A stretch of 64,000 nucleotides of DNA. It comes from Nitrosomonas sp. Lineage in GTDB: Bacteria > Pseudomonadota > Gammaproteobacteria > Burkholderiales > Nitrosomonadaceae. The notes beneath the pieces are model-generated. The model was given only the letters and a program-made list of their open reading frames with translations. It made no database searches and was not told where the DNA came from. Where the stretch lies: the NCBI GenBank assembly GCA_019635215.1, contig JAHBZZ010000015.1, positions 1-64,000 of the forward strand. Reading direction: 5' to 3'. This document shows, piece after piece, positions 49,346 to 58,578 of the stretch (position 1 is the stretch's first letter; every line of letters starts with the position of its first letter). Both the position numbers and the translations under genes were made by a program.

Positions 49346-51210
49346 TGCATGCCATCGCCATTCGGCGTGTATTCTGGCACCCAGCGCGCCAGTTCCTTGC
49401 GCGCTTCGGTATCGTCCAGCGCCCTGATGTTCTCAAAACGCGAAACCAGTGCTGTCAACCATTGTTCATTGACCTCAGGTGCCTGTGCAATACGCAATTT
49501 TGCGTGCGTTGTCGGGACGGTATTTTCATTTGCGGATAAAAGCTCTTCGTGCAGTTTTTCGCCGGGACGCAAACCGGTAAACACAATACGGATATCATCC
49601 TCACCCAGACCGGATAACCGGATCAAATCACTGGCCAGTTCCGTAATTTTGACCGGATCGCCCATATCCATGACAAAAATTTCCCCGCCACCTCTCGGGC
49701 CACCCATCAGACCGGCTTGCAATACCAACTGCGCAGCTTCGGGTATCGACATAAAATAGCGTGTCATATCCGGGTGCGTAACGGTAATCGGTCCACCGCT
49801 GGCGATTTGTTTACGGAATTTGGGTATCACACTGCCCGCGCTACCCAGAACGTTGCCGAAACGCACCATAACGAAGCAGGTTCCATGCTGCTGATTCAAT
49901 GTCGATTGCTGCATCGCCTGACAGACCATTTCCGCGAGTCGTTTGCTGGCACCCATAGTGTTGACGGGATTCACCGCTTTATCGGTGGATACCAGAACGA
50001 ATTTTTCCACATTGTAATGGATTGCGGTATCGGCCAATGTATAAGTGCCCATGACGTTATTCAGTACAGCCTGCCAGGCATTTTCATGTTCCATCAGCGG
50101 CACATGTTTATACGCAGCGGCATGAAACACGACGGATGGTCGATATTGCGCGAAAATCTGGTGCAGGCGCGCATCATCTTTAATATCGCCGATCACAAAC
50201 GACATGTTCGTATCCGGGAAATTGGCCTGGAACTCCTCCTGAATGCAGTACAATGCATATTCGTTGAGTTCGAACAACACCAGGTGCGCGGGTTGGAAGG
50301 CGACAATCTGGCGGCATAACTCGGCGCCAATGGAGCCGCCGGCACCGGTAACCAGAATGGTTTTTCCGGTCAGCAAACCATGCAGCCCTTCATCATCCAA
50401 TACCACCGGTTCCCTGCCGAGCAAATCGTCGAGCTGAATTTCGCGAATCTGCGAAACGGTTGTTTTTCCGCTGATGAGATCCTGGTATGACGGTATGATC
50501 ATCGCTTTAACGCTCATTTCCGAGCACATTTCCAGAATGTGGCGATGGGCGCGGTGTGAGAGCGATGGCATCGCGATAATGACATGCCCTACATTTAACT
50601 TGTGAACCCAGTGCGGCAAATCATCAATAGTGCCTAAAACACGCACACCATGCAGACGCGTACCCAGCTTCCCGGGATTGTCGTCAAGCATGCCTGCGAC
50701 ATGCCAGTCCCGGTTGTTCGCCAGATCCTTGACCAGATTTAGTGCGGTATTCCCGGCACCAAGAATGAGAACCAGCTTGCCCTCATAATTTTTCAAACTG
50801 TATAAGCGGCGTTCTTTCCATGCGCGGTATATCAAACGGCTGCCGCCCATAATCATCAACAGCAAGATCGGGGCGAGTGTATTGACCGAATACGGAACGA
50901 CGCCCAGGAGCGACAGTTTCCAGAAAACACTGGTAACCAGCGCCGTGCTCAACAGTACCGTGACGGTAATACGCTTCAGGTCGGGCAGGCTGGCATAGCG
51001 CCATAATCCGCGGTACAAACCCAACCACAGAAAAAATACAGCCTGCGCCGGCAAAATCCATAACAGGATTTCTGACAATAGTGCAAATGGGACTTTAGAA
51101 ACATTGAAATTGAAATAAAACAGGAAGGCAAACAACCAGGATGCCGCCACGGCAATCAGGTCATGAATAAATGCGATTACAGAACGTATGCCGTATTTGT
51201 TTCCAAACAT
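49342..51210 (-). CDS. Membrane nucleoside-diphosphate-sugar epimerase/dehydratase (FlaA1/CapD/WbpM type)
   Basis: 622 residues from the ATG at 51210 (a GTG at 51231 is possible). Four N-terminal membrane segments, a first Rossmann region (ILGAGNTALNLV) and a catalytic short-chain dehydrogenase domain (TGAGGSIGAELC, then FHAAAYKHVPLME; NPVNTMGASKR). The family makes UDP-4-keto-6-deoxy-GlcNAc-type sugars for O-antigen, capsule or glycan linkage. The upstream gene ends 11 bases before. Confidence 0.92.
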   Translation of the reverse strand: MFGNKYGIRSVIAFIHDLIAVAASWLFAFLFYFNFNVSKVPFALLSEILLWILPAQAVFFLWLGLYRGLWRYASLPDLKRITVTVLLSTALVTSVFWKLSLLGVVPYSVNTLAPILLLMIMGGSRLIYRAWKERRLYSLKNYEGKLVLILGAGNTALNLVKDLANNRDWHVAGMLDDNPGKLGTRLHGVRVLGTIDDLPHWVHKLNVGHVIIAMPSLSHRAHRHILEMCSEMSVKAMIIPSYQDLISGKTTVSQIREIQLDDLLGREPVVLDDEGLHGLLTGKTILVTGAGGSIGAELCRQIVAFQPAHLVLFELNEYALYCIQEEFQANFPDTNMSFVIGDIKDDARLHQIFAQYRPSVVFHAAAYKHVPLMEHENAWQAVLNNVMGTYTLADTAIHYNVEKFVLVSTDKAVNPVNTMGASKRLAEMVCQAMQQSTLNQQHGTCFVMVRFGNVLGSAGSVIPKFRKQIASGGPITVTHPDMTRYFMSIPEAAQLVLQAGLMGGPRGGGEIFVMDMGDPVKITELASDLIRLSGLGEDDIRIVFTGLRPGEKLHEELLSANENTVPTTHAKLRIAQAPEVNEQWLTALVSRFENIRALDDTEARKELARWVPEYTPNGDGMH

Positions 51211-51220
51211 ATCTTTTGAC

Positions 51221-52210
51221 TTATATACCACCCGAATAAGTTTTTTTGCCCAGATCCGCTATCAACATTAATCCCAGATAAATGCCGCACCAAATGGTCA
51301 CAATGATCGATTGCATACGCATATCCTGAGTATTCATCCAGACCGCGCACGCACCGGCGACAAGCATTAAACCATAACCGAGCAGCGCGGTGTTTCGATG
51401 TCCCAATCCGCCCTGCACCAATCGCTGGTAATAATGCTCCCGATGCGCCAGCCAGATTTTTTCGCCGCGGCAAAGGCGTTTAATCAATGTGACCGAGGCA
51501 TCAGTTATGAACGGCGAAAAGATCAGCAGCGGGACCCACAGGGACCACAATTCATGGAGCCAACCCAGTATGCCCATGACGGCTGCCATATAGCCAAGTG
51601 GAATGGCGCCTGAATCGCCAAGAAAAATGCGTGCGGGATAAAAATTGTGAAAAAGAAAACCGAGTGCTGCTGCGGCAATTGAGAGATTGATCACCGCAAA
51701 ATCAATATCGTTTGACAAATAGGCGGCCAGCCCATAATAACCAAAACCGATCAGCGTCATACCACCCGCTAATCCATCAGACCCGTCCATGAAGTTATAC
51801 AGATTTGTCATCCAGATGATCGCCAGTGTAAAGTACAGTTGAGTCGACCAATCTTGTGTATCAACGATAAAAAATGCAAAGGCAGCTGCAACCAGGCCGT
51901 GCACGAACAACCGGTACCTCACAGGCATCTTCCAGAGATCGTCCGCGATTGAAATGCCAATCAGTACTGCGATGCCCAGCCATACGGAAACAGGCAGGCC
52001 GATCGTAACAAGACCCCATGACAACATCACGCCGAGCAATAGTCCCAGCCCACCTATGCGCGGTACAGGCGTCTCATGTAAAGATCTTGAATTCGGATAA
52101 TCCAGTATTGCAGTGGTTTTCCAGTATACAAGCCCTAAATTTGCAAAGTAGGATATGAATATTGCCAATATGGGTGCTGTTACGGCGAGAGGAAAATCCA
52201 GAAACATCAT
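51221..52210 (-). CDS. Undecaprenyl-phosphate sugar-1-phosphate transferase (WecA/WbpL, glycosyltransferase 4)
   Basis: About 329 residues from the ATG at 52210; a start at 52255 would add 15 hydrophilic residues. Some ten membrane segments. ADDLWKMP (acidic Mg site), NLYNFMDGSDGLAGG and FHNFYPARIFLGDSGA are the family motifs. It starts O-unit or capsule repeat synthesis on the lipid carrier and forms a pair with the epimerase/dehydratase. Confidence 0.92.
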   Translation of the reverse strand: MMFLDFPLAVTAPILAIFISYFANLGLVYWKTTAILDYPNSRSLHETPVPRIGGLGLLLGVMLSWGLVTIGLPVSVWLGIAVLIGISIADDLWKMPVRYRLFVHGLVAAAFAFFIVDTQDWSTQLYFTLAIIWMTNLYNFMDGSDGLAGGMTLIGFGYYGLAAYLSNDIDFAVINLSIAAAALGFLFHNFYPARIFLGDSGAIPLGYMAAVMGILGWLHELWSLWVPLLIFSPFITDASVTLIKRLCRGEKIWLAHREHYYQRLVQGGLGHRNTALLGYGLMLVAGACAVWMNTQDMRMQSIIVTIWCGIYLGLMLIADLGKKTYSGGI

Positions 52211-52329
52211 AGTTGGATCGTTCCAAGATGAATTATACAAACACCGTTTTTCCATTCACAGTCAGAATGGAAAAACGGCCCAAAAATGAAAACGGTGAAA
52301 TTCCGGCAAGCGTAGTTGTTTAGAAACGA

Positions 52330-53547
52330 TCAAGGCATTGGATGATTGGCATAACACTGATGCGCAGCGGATTCCGCGGCACCGCGGTTGAGTTTCATGC
52401 CCATATCGGACAGTACTTTCTCGAGTGCGTTCAAACACATCACGACATTCTCAACTTTACTCGAAGTACCCATCAAGCCGAAGCGCCATACCTTTCCGGC
52501 AAAGTCTCCCAGTCCGGCACCGATTTCAAGGCTGTATTCATCCAGCAGTCTGGCGCGAACCGCTTTATCGTCTATGCCGTCCGGGATATAAACCGAATTC
52601 AGCTGGGGCAGTCGGTATTTTTCATCAACCACATACCGGATGCCCATGGTTGCCAGCCCTGCCTTAAAAGCTTCATGATTGCGCTGATGACGCGCCCAGG
52701 AATGCTCCAAACCTTCCTCATAGAGGATGATGAGAGATTCGTGTAAGGCATACAATGCATTGGTCGGCGCGGTATGATGGTAAGTCCGTGCGGCTGATCC
52801 CCAATAACCCAACAGCAGATTGATATCCATGAACCAGCTGTGCACCTTGGTTTTACGGTTTTTAACGAATTCCGTCACGCGCTCGGAAAAACTGACCGGC
52901 GAAAGCCCGGGCGGGCATGACAGGCATTTCTGGCTGCCGGAATAAATCGCGTCGATACCCCATTCGTCCACTTTGATCGGGGAACCGCCTAATGATGTCA
53001 CTGTATCGACAATTGTCATGCAATTGTGCTTGCGTGCAATTGCGCACAGTGTTTCAGCATCGGATAATACGCCGGTTGAGGTTTCCGCATGAACAAAAGC
53101 CAGAATTTTGGCATCAGGATGTTGTTTGAATGCGTCTTCCACTTTCTGAGGATCAACCGGCTCACCCCATTTGTCATCCACGACGACGGCTACACCGCCA
53201 TGCCGCTCAACATTCTCAATCATACGTGAACCGAACACACCATTGCGGCAAACGATGACTTTATCACCCGGCTCAATCATGTTGACGAAACACATTTCCA
53301 TACCTACCGATCCGGGTCCGGAAACCGAAAAAGTCATTTTGTTCTTGGTCAGAAAAGCATAGCGCAGCAGATCTTTGATTTCTTCCATCATTTCGGCGAA
53401 AACCGGATCAAGGTGACCCAGTGTCGGGCGCGCCATAGCTGACAGCACACGGGGATGGGTATCCGATGGACCAGGTCCCATCAGAATGCGTTGCGGTGGG
53501 TAAAATGTGGTTAATTTTTTTTCGGGACGATAATGTTCAATAGCCAT
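52330..53547 (-). CDS. Alanine/serine-glyoxylate aminotransferase
   Basis: 405 residues, class V PLP aminotransferase. MGPGPSDTHPRVL near the start, TSLGGSPIKVDEWGID and the PLP lysine in SGSQKCLSCPPGLS. Converts glyoxylate to glycine with alanine or serine as donor; in an autotroph this serves photorespiratory-type glycolate salvage. Single gene. Confidence 0.93.
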   Translation of the reverse strand: MAIEHYRPEKKLTTFYPPQRILMGPGPSDTHPRVLSAMARPTLGHLDPVFAEMMEEIKDLLRYAFLTKNKMTFSVSGPGSVGMEMCFVNMIEPGDKVIVCRNGVFGSRMIENVERHGGVAVVVDDKWGEPVDPQKVEDAFKQHPDAKILAFVHAETSTGVLSDAETLCAIARKHNCMTIVDTVTSLGGSPIKVDEWGIDAIYSGSQKCLSCPPGLSPVSFSERVTEFVKNRKTKVHSWFMDINLLLGYWGSAARTYHHTAPTNALYALHESLIILYEEGLEHSWARHQRNHEAFKAGLATMGIRYVVDEKYRLPQLNSVYIPDGIDDKAVRARLLDEYSLEIGAGLGDFAGKVWRFGLMGTSSKVENVVMCLNALEKVLSDMGMKLNRGAAESAAHQCYANHPMP

Positions 53548-53881
53548 GAAGAATCCTAGTGTTATTATGAGATTGAATATTCTTACGAATTTTGGGTATT
53601 TTAGAAAGATAAGTGCGTAATTTTAGCAAGCGATTGGAAAATTTACTATAAACATGGTGGAATTCGGTCAATTTTATTGCCAGGATTGTGCAAAAAAGCT
53701 TAAAAGCCATGCTATTCATTGAACCACGTCGGACACACTATGTCACACGTTTTGTTTTATCATTACCCCCCCGACCATTGATGCTCAGGTTGATTTATCG
53801 GATAACACAGGTATTTTTCCTGACGGCAGATTAGATTAGCCGAATGGATCATGAAATATGTTTGATTTTTAACTCAAATTT
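53548..53881. other. Intergenic region, nothing recognised
   Basis: About 334 AT-rich bases between the divergent aminotransferase and macA-like genes. It should contain both promoters, but I could not identify a convincing -35/-10 pair, RNA gene or operator. Confidence 0.4.
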
Positions 53882-55030
53882 ATGCGCAACACCCAGTCTT
53901 TTGTCATAACGCTACTATTGATCGTCTCGATTTCAGTCTACTGGTTTACGCGTGACGGCAGTGAGCGCAAAGTCAATCCTTATTTGACACGTGCACTCGA
54001 TCGCGGCGATATCATTCAAACCATATCCGCTAACGGTACATTGACGCCTGTCGTATTAGTCAATGTCGGCACGCAGGTTTCCGGGACTGTCGCGCGGTTG
54101 TATGCCGATTTTAATGACGAAGTGAAGATCGGGCAGATTCTTGCCGAACTTGATCCCGCCCTGTTACAAGCACAATTACAGCAATCCAACGCCAATTTGC
54201 TGAGCGCGCAAACGCAATACAACATCACAAAAAGCAAGCTCGAACGCCATCATATGTTGTATACACAGGGATTCATTTCAGCGGAAGGATTGGATATCAT
54301 CAAGCAGGAATTGGATGCCACGCACGCGCAACTTGCGGTGAGCCGGGCGCAGGTCGAGCGGGATCGCGCCAATCTGAACTACAGTATCATCAAGTCACCG
54401 ATTTCAGGCGTGGTTATTGCACGTGACATTGATATCGGACAGACCGTTGCGGCGAATTTCCAGACCCCCGTATTGTTTCAGATCGCCCAGGATTTACGCG
54501 AAATGCAGATCAATATCAGCGTTTCCGAGGCGGATATCGGTTTGTTGCGCACCGACCAATTGATTAATTTTACCGTTGATGCTTACCAAAATCGCACATT
54601 TTTCGGCACTGTGAAGCAGGTTCGGCTCAATCCGACAATTCAGGAAAATGTCGTTACCTATAATGTCATCGCCATGGTCAACAATGATGAAGGCGCACTT
54701 TTGCCCGGTATGACGGCGAATATTCATTTTGTTGTCGATCAGCGACAAAATGTGCTGCGCGTGTCCAATGCGGCATTACGCTATCAGCCTGATGACATTG
54801 AATCTGCCGGTTCAGCTGAGACCCGGCCGCACAGCGACTCGGACAGCCAGACGACGTTGTACCGGTTGACTGATGGGCAGCGCTCGGCCGTTCCTGTGAT
54901 CACGGGAATAACCGATGGCAACTACACTGAAATTGTTACGGATGAATTAAGAGAAGGCGATATGGTCATTCTCCGCGAGAAAAACAGTAAAAAAGAATCG
55001 ACAGCGCAATTCCGGTTCAGAATGTTTTGA
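53882..55030 (+). CDS. macA: MacA-like periplasmic adaptor (HlyD family)
   Basis: 382 residues with an N-terminal membrane anchor. Lipoyl-like half motifs ANGTLTPVVLVNVGTQVSG and SPISGVVIARDIDIGQTV flank a coiled-coil hairpin (residues about 95-155). First gene of a MacAB-type tripartite efflux unit; no outer-membrane TolC gene follows. Confidence 0.9.
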   Translation: MRNTQSFVITLLLIVSISVYWFTRDGSERKVNPYLTRALDRGDIIQTISANGTLTPVVLVNVGTQVSGTVARLYADFNDEVKIGQILAELDPALLQAQLQQSNANLLSAQTQYNITKSKLERHHMLYTQGFISAEGLDIIKQELDATHAQLAVSRAQVERDRANLNYSIIKSPISGVVIARDIDIGQTVAANFQTPVLFQIAQDLREMQINISVSEADIGLLRTDQLINFTVDAYQNRTFFGTVKQVRLNPTIQENVVTYNVIAMVNNDEGALLPGMTANIHFVVDQRQNVLRVSNAALRYQPDDIESAGSAETRPHSDSDSQTTLYRLTDGQRSAVPVITGITDGNYTEIVTDELREGDMVILREKNSKKESTAQFRFRMF

Positions 55031-55052
55031 TACTGTACATCATTTAAACATC

Positions 55053-55787
55053 ATGACAACGGAACTCATCCGGATACGGCAGCTGAGCAAAAGCTACAAT
55101 CTCTACGATGCGGAAGGCCATACGATTGAAATCCCGGTATTGCATGACATCAATCTGGACATTGAAAAAGGCGAATTTGTCGCTATCATGGGACATTCCG
55201 GTTCGGGCAAGTCCACTTTGATGAATATCCTGGGTTGTCTTGACACCTCCACGAGTGGCGATTACTGGCTGGCCGGTCAGAATGTGGCCACGCTATCCAG
55301 TGATATGCTGGCACGTATTCGCAATCGTTACATTGGTTTTGTTTTCCAGGGGTTTAACTTGTTACGGCGCATGACCGCACTGGACAATGTCGCAACGCCT
55401 TTATTGTATGCCGGAGAAACACGTTCCGGGAGTCGCACGAAGGCGCTGGAACAATTGCGCCGCACAGGGCTGGAAAAATTCGCCATGCACCATCCCAACC
55501 AGTTGTCCGGCGGACAGCAACAACGTGTCGCAATCAGTCGGGCACTCATCAATCAACCGCCGTTGATTCTCGCGGATGAACCCACCGGTAACCTGGATAC
55601 GCATACCAGTGAAGAAATTATGGCGCTGTTTGAGCAGTTGAATCGCGAACAGGGTATGACGGTTGTACTCGTCACCCATGAAGATGATATTGCCACGTAT
55701 GCGCAGCGGCTAATCCGCATTAAAGACGGCCGTATCGTATACGACGGTAATCGTGCGTTTGAGAGCGAACCGGACAAAGTTATATGA
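55053..55787 (+). CDS. macB: MacB-type ABC transporter ATPase
   Basis: 244 residues. Walker A GHSGSGKST, signature LSGGQQQR, Walker B LILADEPTG, His switch VLVTHEDD are intact; the LolD/MacB-type QGFNLLRRMTALDNVATPLLYAG is typical. Starts 22 bases after the adaptor gene. In Escherichia coli MacB this ATPase is fused to the permease; here the two are separate genes. Confidence 0.93.
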   Translation: MTTELIRIRQLSKSYNLYDAEGHTIEIPVLHDINLDIEKGEFVAIMGHSGSGKSTLMNILGCLDTSTSGDYWLAGQNVATLSSDMLARIRNRYIGFVFQGFNLLRRMTALDNVATPLLYAGETRSGSRTKALEQLRRTGLEKFAMHHPNQLSGGQQQRVAISRALINQPPLILADEPTGNLDTHTSEEIMALFEQLNREQGMTVVLVTHEDDIATYAQRLIRIKDGRIVYDGNRAFESEPDKVI

Positions 55788-55835
55788 TGCAATACGGTTC
55801 ACGATTGTCCTGATTCCCTGTATTGTATAAGTCAT

Positions 55836-57059
55836 ATGAATTTCACCATCATCTTGGGAGAAGCGCTACAGGCCTTGCGCATGAACCGGTTGCGTACCGG
55901 CCTGACCATGCTGGGCATGGTGATCGGCGTCGCGGCAGTGGTGCTCATGCTTTCCATCGGCCAGGGTGCACAAACCAAAATCAATCAATCTATTGAAACA
56001 ATGGGCAGTAATCTGTTCATCGTACTGCCAGGCGCAACGTCCTCGGGCGGCTTGACTTTCGGCAGCGGCAGTGTAAGAACACTGACAATCAATGATTCGA
56101 TCGCTATTGCTGAATTATCGTCAGTCAAAGCCACAAGTCCCGTCATCAGTGGAGCAGCGCAACTGAATTACGGCGCAAGGAACTGGAGTACCATGGTGAT
56201 GGGCATTACACCGGACTACTTTACAGTGGGAAACTGGGAAATAGCGGAAGGCACTATTTTTCCCGAGTCTGATGTACGCTCGGGTGCCCGCGTTGCGATA
56301 CTTGGCGCGGTCACTGCTGAGAAATTGTTTGAATCCGTCAATCCGGTCGGTAAGACTGTTCGCATTACCAATCGTCCTTTTCTGGTCGTCGGTGTACTTG
56401 CTACTAAGGGCCAGAGCCTGAGCGGACGGGATCAGGACGACAATATCCTGATCCCGATCACGACAAGCGAGAGACAGATTACCGGCAATCAGTTTCCCGG
56501 CTCTATCCGCTACATGATGGTACAGGGTGAATCCGCAGATGTCATGGAAGAAGCTGAAATGGATATCACGCAGTTACTGCGTCAGCGTCATCGCATTTCC
56601 GAAGGCATGGAAAACGATTTTACCGTGCGTAATCTGACGGCTATCGCAGATGTCGCCACCGGTACAGCCCGAATTATGTCTATCGTATTGGGTGCGATTG
56701 CATCGATTTCACTGCTGGTTGGTGGTATCGGCATCATGAATATCATGTTGGTATCGGTTACCGAGCGTACGCGTGAAATCGGTATCCGCATGGCCATCGG
56801 TGCCAACCGGCGCGCCATCCTGTTGCAATTTCTGCTGGAAGCCATGATGATCTGCTTCATGGGAGGCATGATCGGCGTATTGCTCGGCATTGGCGGTGCA
56901 TGGTTAGTCAGCAAGCTGGTCGATATGCTGGTCGTCATCACACTGGGTATGATTTTACTGGCCTTTGCTTTTGCATCCGGGGTAGGGATCTTCTTCGGTT
57001 TCTATCCTGCCCGGAAAGCCGCGTCCCTTAAGCCTGTTGATGCACTGCGCTATGAATGA
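55836..57059 (+). CDS. MacB-type ABC transporter permease
   Basis: 407 residues with four membrane segments: one near the N-terminus, a large periplasmic MacB core domain, then three at the C-terminus (GAIASISLLVGGIGIMNIMLVS, etc.). TERTREIGIRMAIGA is the coupling helix. Works with the preceding adaptor and ATPase, exporting an unknown peptide, lipid or siderophore. Confidence 0.93.
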   Translation: MNFTIILGEALQALRMNRLRTGLTMLGMVIGVAAVVLMLSIGQGAQTKINQSIETMGSNLFIVLPGATSSGGLTFGSGSVRTLTINDSIAIAELSSVKATSPVISGAAQLNYGARNWSTMVMGITPDYFTVGNWEIAEGTIFPESDVRSGARVAILGAVTAEKLFESVNPVGKTVRITNRPFLVVGVLATKGQSLSGRDQDDNILIPITTSERQITGNQFPGSIRYMMVQGESADVMEEAEMDITQLLRQRHRISEGMENDFTVRNLTAIADVATGTARIMSIVLGAIASISLLVGGIGIMNIMLVSVTERTREIGIRMAIGANRRAILLQFLLEAMMICFMGGMIGVLLGIGGAWLVSKLVDMLVVITLGMILLAFAFASGVGIFFGFYPARKAASLKPVDALRYE

Positions 57060-57130
57060 TCGCTGGATTGCGCCTGTTATCTTATTTTGTCTGAAATGAT
57101 ACAGGATGGTTTTTAAGGAAAAAGCACACA

Positions 57131-57763
57131 ATGAGTATTGATGATAGCAATGGGAAACGCGAGCACTCTACATCCGAATTTCTGGAGAATATGGTCGTTG
57201 TGTACCGCAGCGATACGCTATCCGTGGGTGAAATAAAAAACGCATTACATGAACGTGGTTTCGGTGTTTTACTGGCTATCGCCGCATTGCCGCTGTGTCT
57301 CCCTGTACCCGTGCCACCTGGTTATACAACCCTGTTTTCCATACCGCTTTTCATTTTTTCGATACAAATGATTATTGGCATGCGAGTGCCGTGGCTGCCT
57401 GAATGGATCGAAAAAAAGGAAATCAAGCGTGCCAGTCTGGAGAAACTGGTGATCAAAGCCGGTCCCTGGCTGAAGAAAATTGAAAAACACCTGCAACCGC
57501 GTCTGACTTATATCAGCATACATACCTGGGAAAGGATTATCGGCATTTTTGCATTTGTATTTTCGATATCGATTGCGCTGCCTATTCCTTTGACCAATTT
57601 TCCGCCCGGCTGGGGTATTCTGATCATGTCACTGGGGTTGTTAAGCAAAGATGGCATTACGATTCTGGTCGGTATGATTGTCGGTACGATCGGTATAGGT
57701 ATCACCATCATTATTCTGGCGCTGTTGTGGCTGGGTATGTCGATACCGTCGTTTTACGGCTGA
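57131..57763 (+). CDS. exoD: ExoD family membrane protein
   Basis: 210 residues with about four hydrophobic segments and the family's GFGVLLAIAALPLCLPVPVPPG and LPIPLTNFPPGWGI. ExoD affects exopolysaccharide production and alkaline tolerance in rhizobia; the mechanism is unknown. Follows the efflux genes by 71 bases. Confidence 0.87.
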   Translation: MSIDDSNGKREHSTSEFLENMVVVYRSDTLSVGEIKNALHERGFGVLLAIAALPLCLPVPVPPGYTTLFSIPLFIFSIQMIIGMRVPWLPEWIEKKEIKRASLEKLVIKAGPWLKKIEKHLQPRLTYISIHTWERIIGIFAFVFSISIALPIPLTNFPPGWGILIMSLGLLSKDGITILVGMIVGTIGIGITIIILALLWLGMSIPSFYG

Positions 57764-57802
57764 CGTTTCCGGCCAGCTGCAGTTTAGCCAGAACGAAATC
57801 CG

Positions 57803-58498
57803 TTATCGTGTCTGACGGATTTCCTGATTGAGTTGTTCTAAGGCGCGTAACGGATCCGGCGCCTGTGTAATCGGCCTGCCGATGACCAGATAATCCGATC
57901 CGTTTTTGATCGCCGCCGTTGGCGTGGTAACCCGCTTCTGATCGTCAGAATTATTTTCCTGAGGGCGAATGCCCGGTGTAACCAGATGAAAATCCGGCCC
58001 GGTCATCTGTCTCAGTTGCCGGGCTTCAAGTGCCGAGCATACAACGCCGTCCAATCCGCAGGCCTGGGTTAATGCCGCCAGGCGCAGAACGATCTGTTCG
58101 GGATTACCCTGCAGGCCGATATCGTTCAGATCATCCTGATCCATGCTGGTCAGTAGTGTTACCGCGATTAGTTTGGCCGTTCCCGGAGCGATAGCCTCGC
58201 GTGCAGCGGACAGCATTTTCCGGCCACCCATCGCATGGACATTGAGCATCCATACACCCATGTCCGCCGCGGCTTTGCAGGCGTTCGCGACCGTATTCGG
58301 GATGTCGTGATACTTGAGGTCGAGGAAAATGTCAAAACCGTCACGTATCAGTTTCTCAATCAGACCGGGACCTGTGGCGGTAAAAAGTTCTTTCCCGACC
58401 TTAAGCCGGCATAAATCCGGGTCCAGGCGGGATGTCAGATCCAGCGCCTGTTCGGCCGAACTGAAATCCAATGCAACAATAATACGTGGTTCGTTCAT
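57803..58498 (-). CDS. pyrF: Orotidine-5'-phosphate decarboxylase
   Basis: 231 residues from the ATG at 58498. [34 protein letters not shown] (the K-D-x-K-x-x-D-like catalytic segment) and VTPGIRP are conserved. Last step of UMP synthesis. Confidence 0.96.
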   Translation of the reverse strand: MNEPRIIVALDFSSAEQALDLTSRLDPDLCRLKVGKELFTATGPGLIEKLIRDGFDIFLDLKYHDIPNTVANACKAAADMGVWMLNVHAMGGRKMLSAAREAIAPGTAKLIAVTLLTSMDQDDLNDIGLQGNPEQIVLRLAALTQACGLDGVVCSALEARQLRQMTGPDFHLVTPGIRPQENNSDDQKRVTTPTAAIKNGSDYLVIGRPITQAPDPLRALEQLNQEIRQTR

Positions 58499-58578
58499 TG
58501 TTTGATCCGAAAATATTGGGTTGAACAAATCAGGATTACAGCTTTATTTTTTGTCATCCGGCTTGATCCCATCCGAAT

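Noticed and set aside
57796..57822. AAATCCGT/ACGGATTT hairpin between exoD and pyrF
   Set aside because: It overlaps the pyrF 3' end and lacks a T run; not called as terminator.
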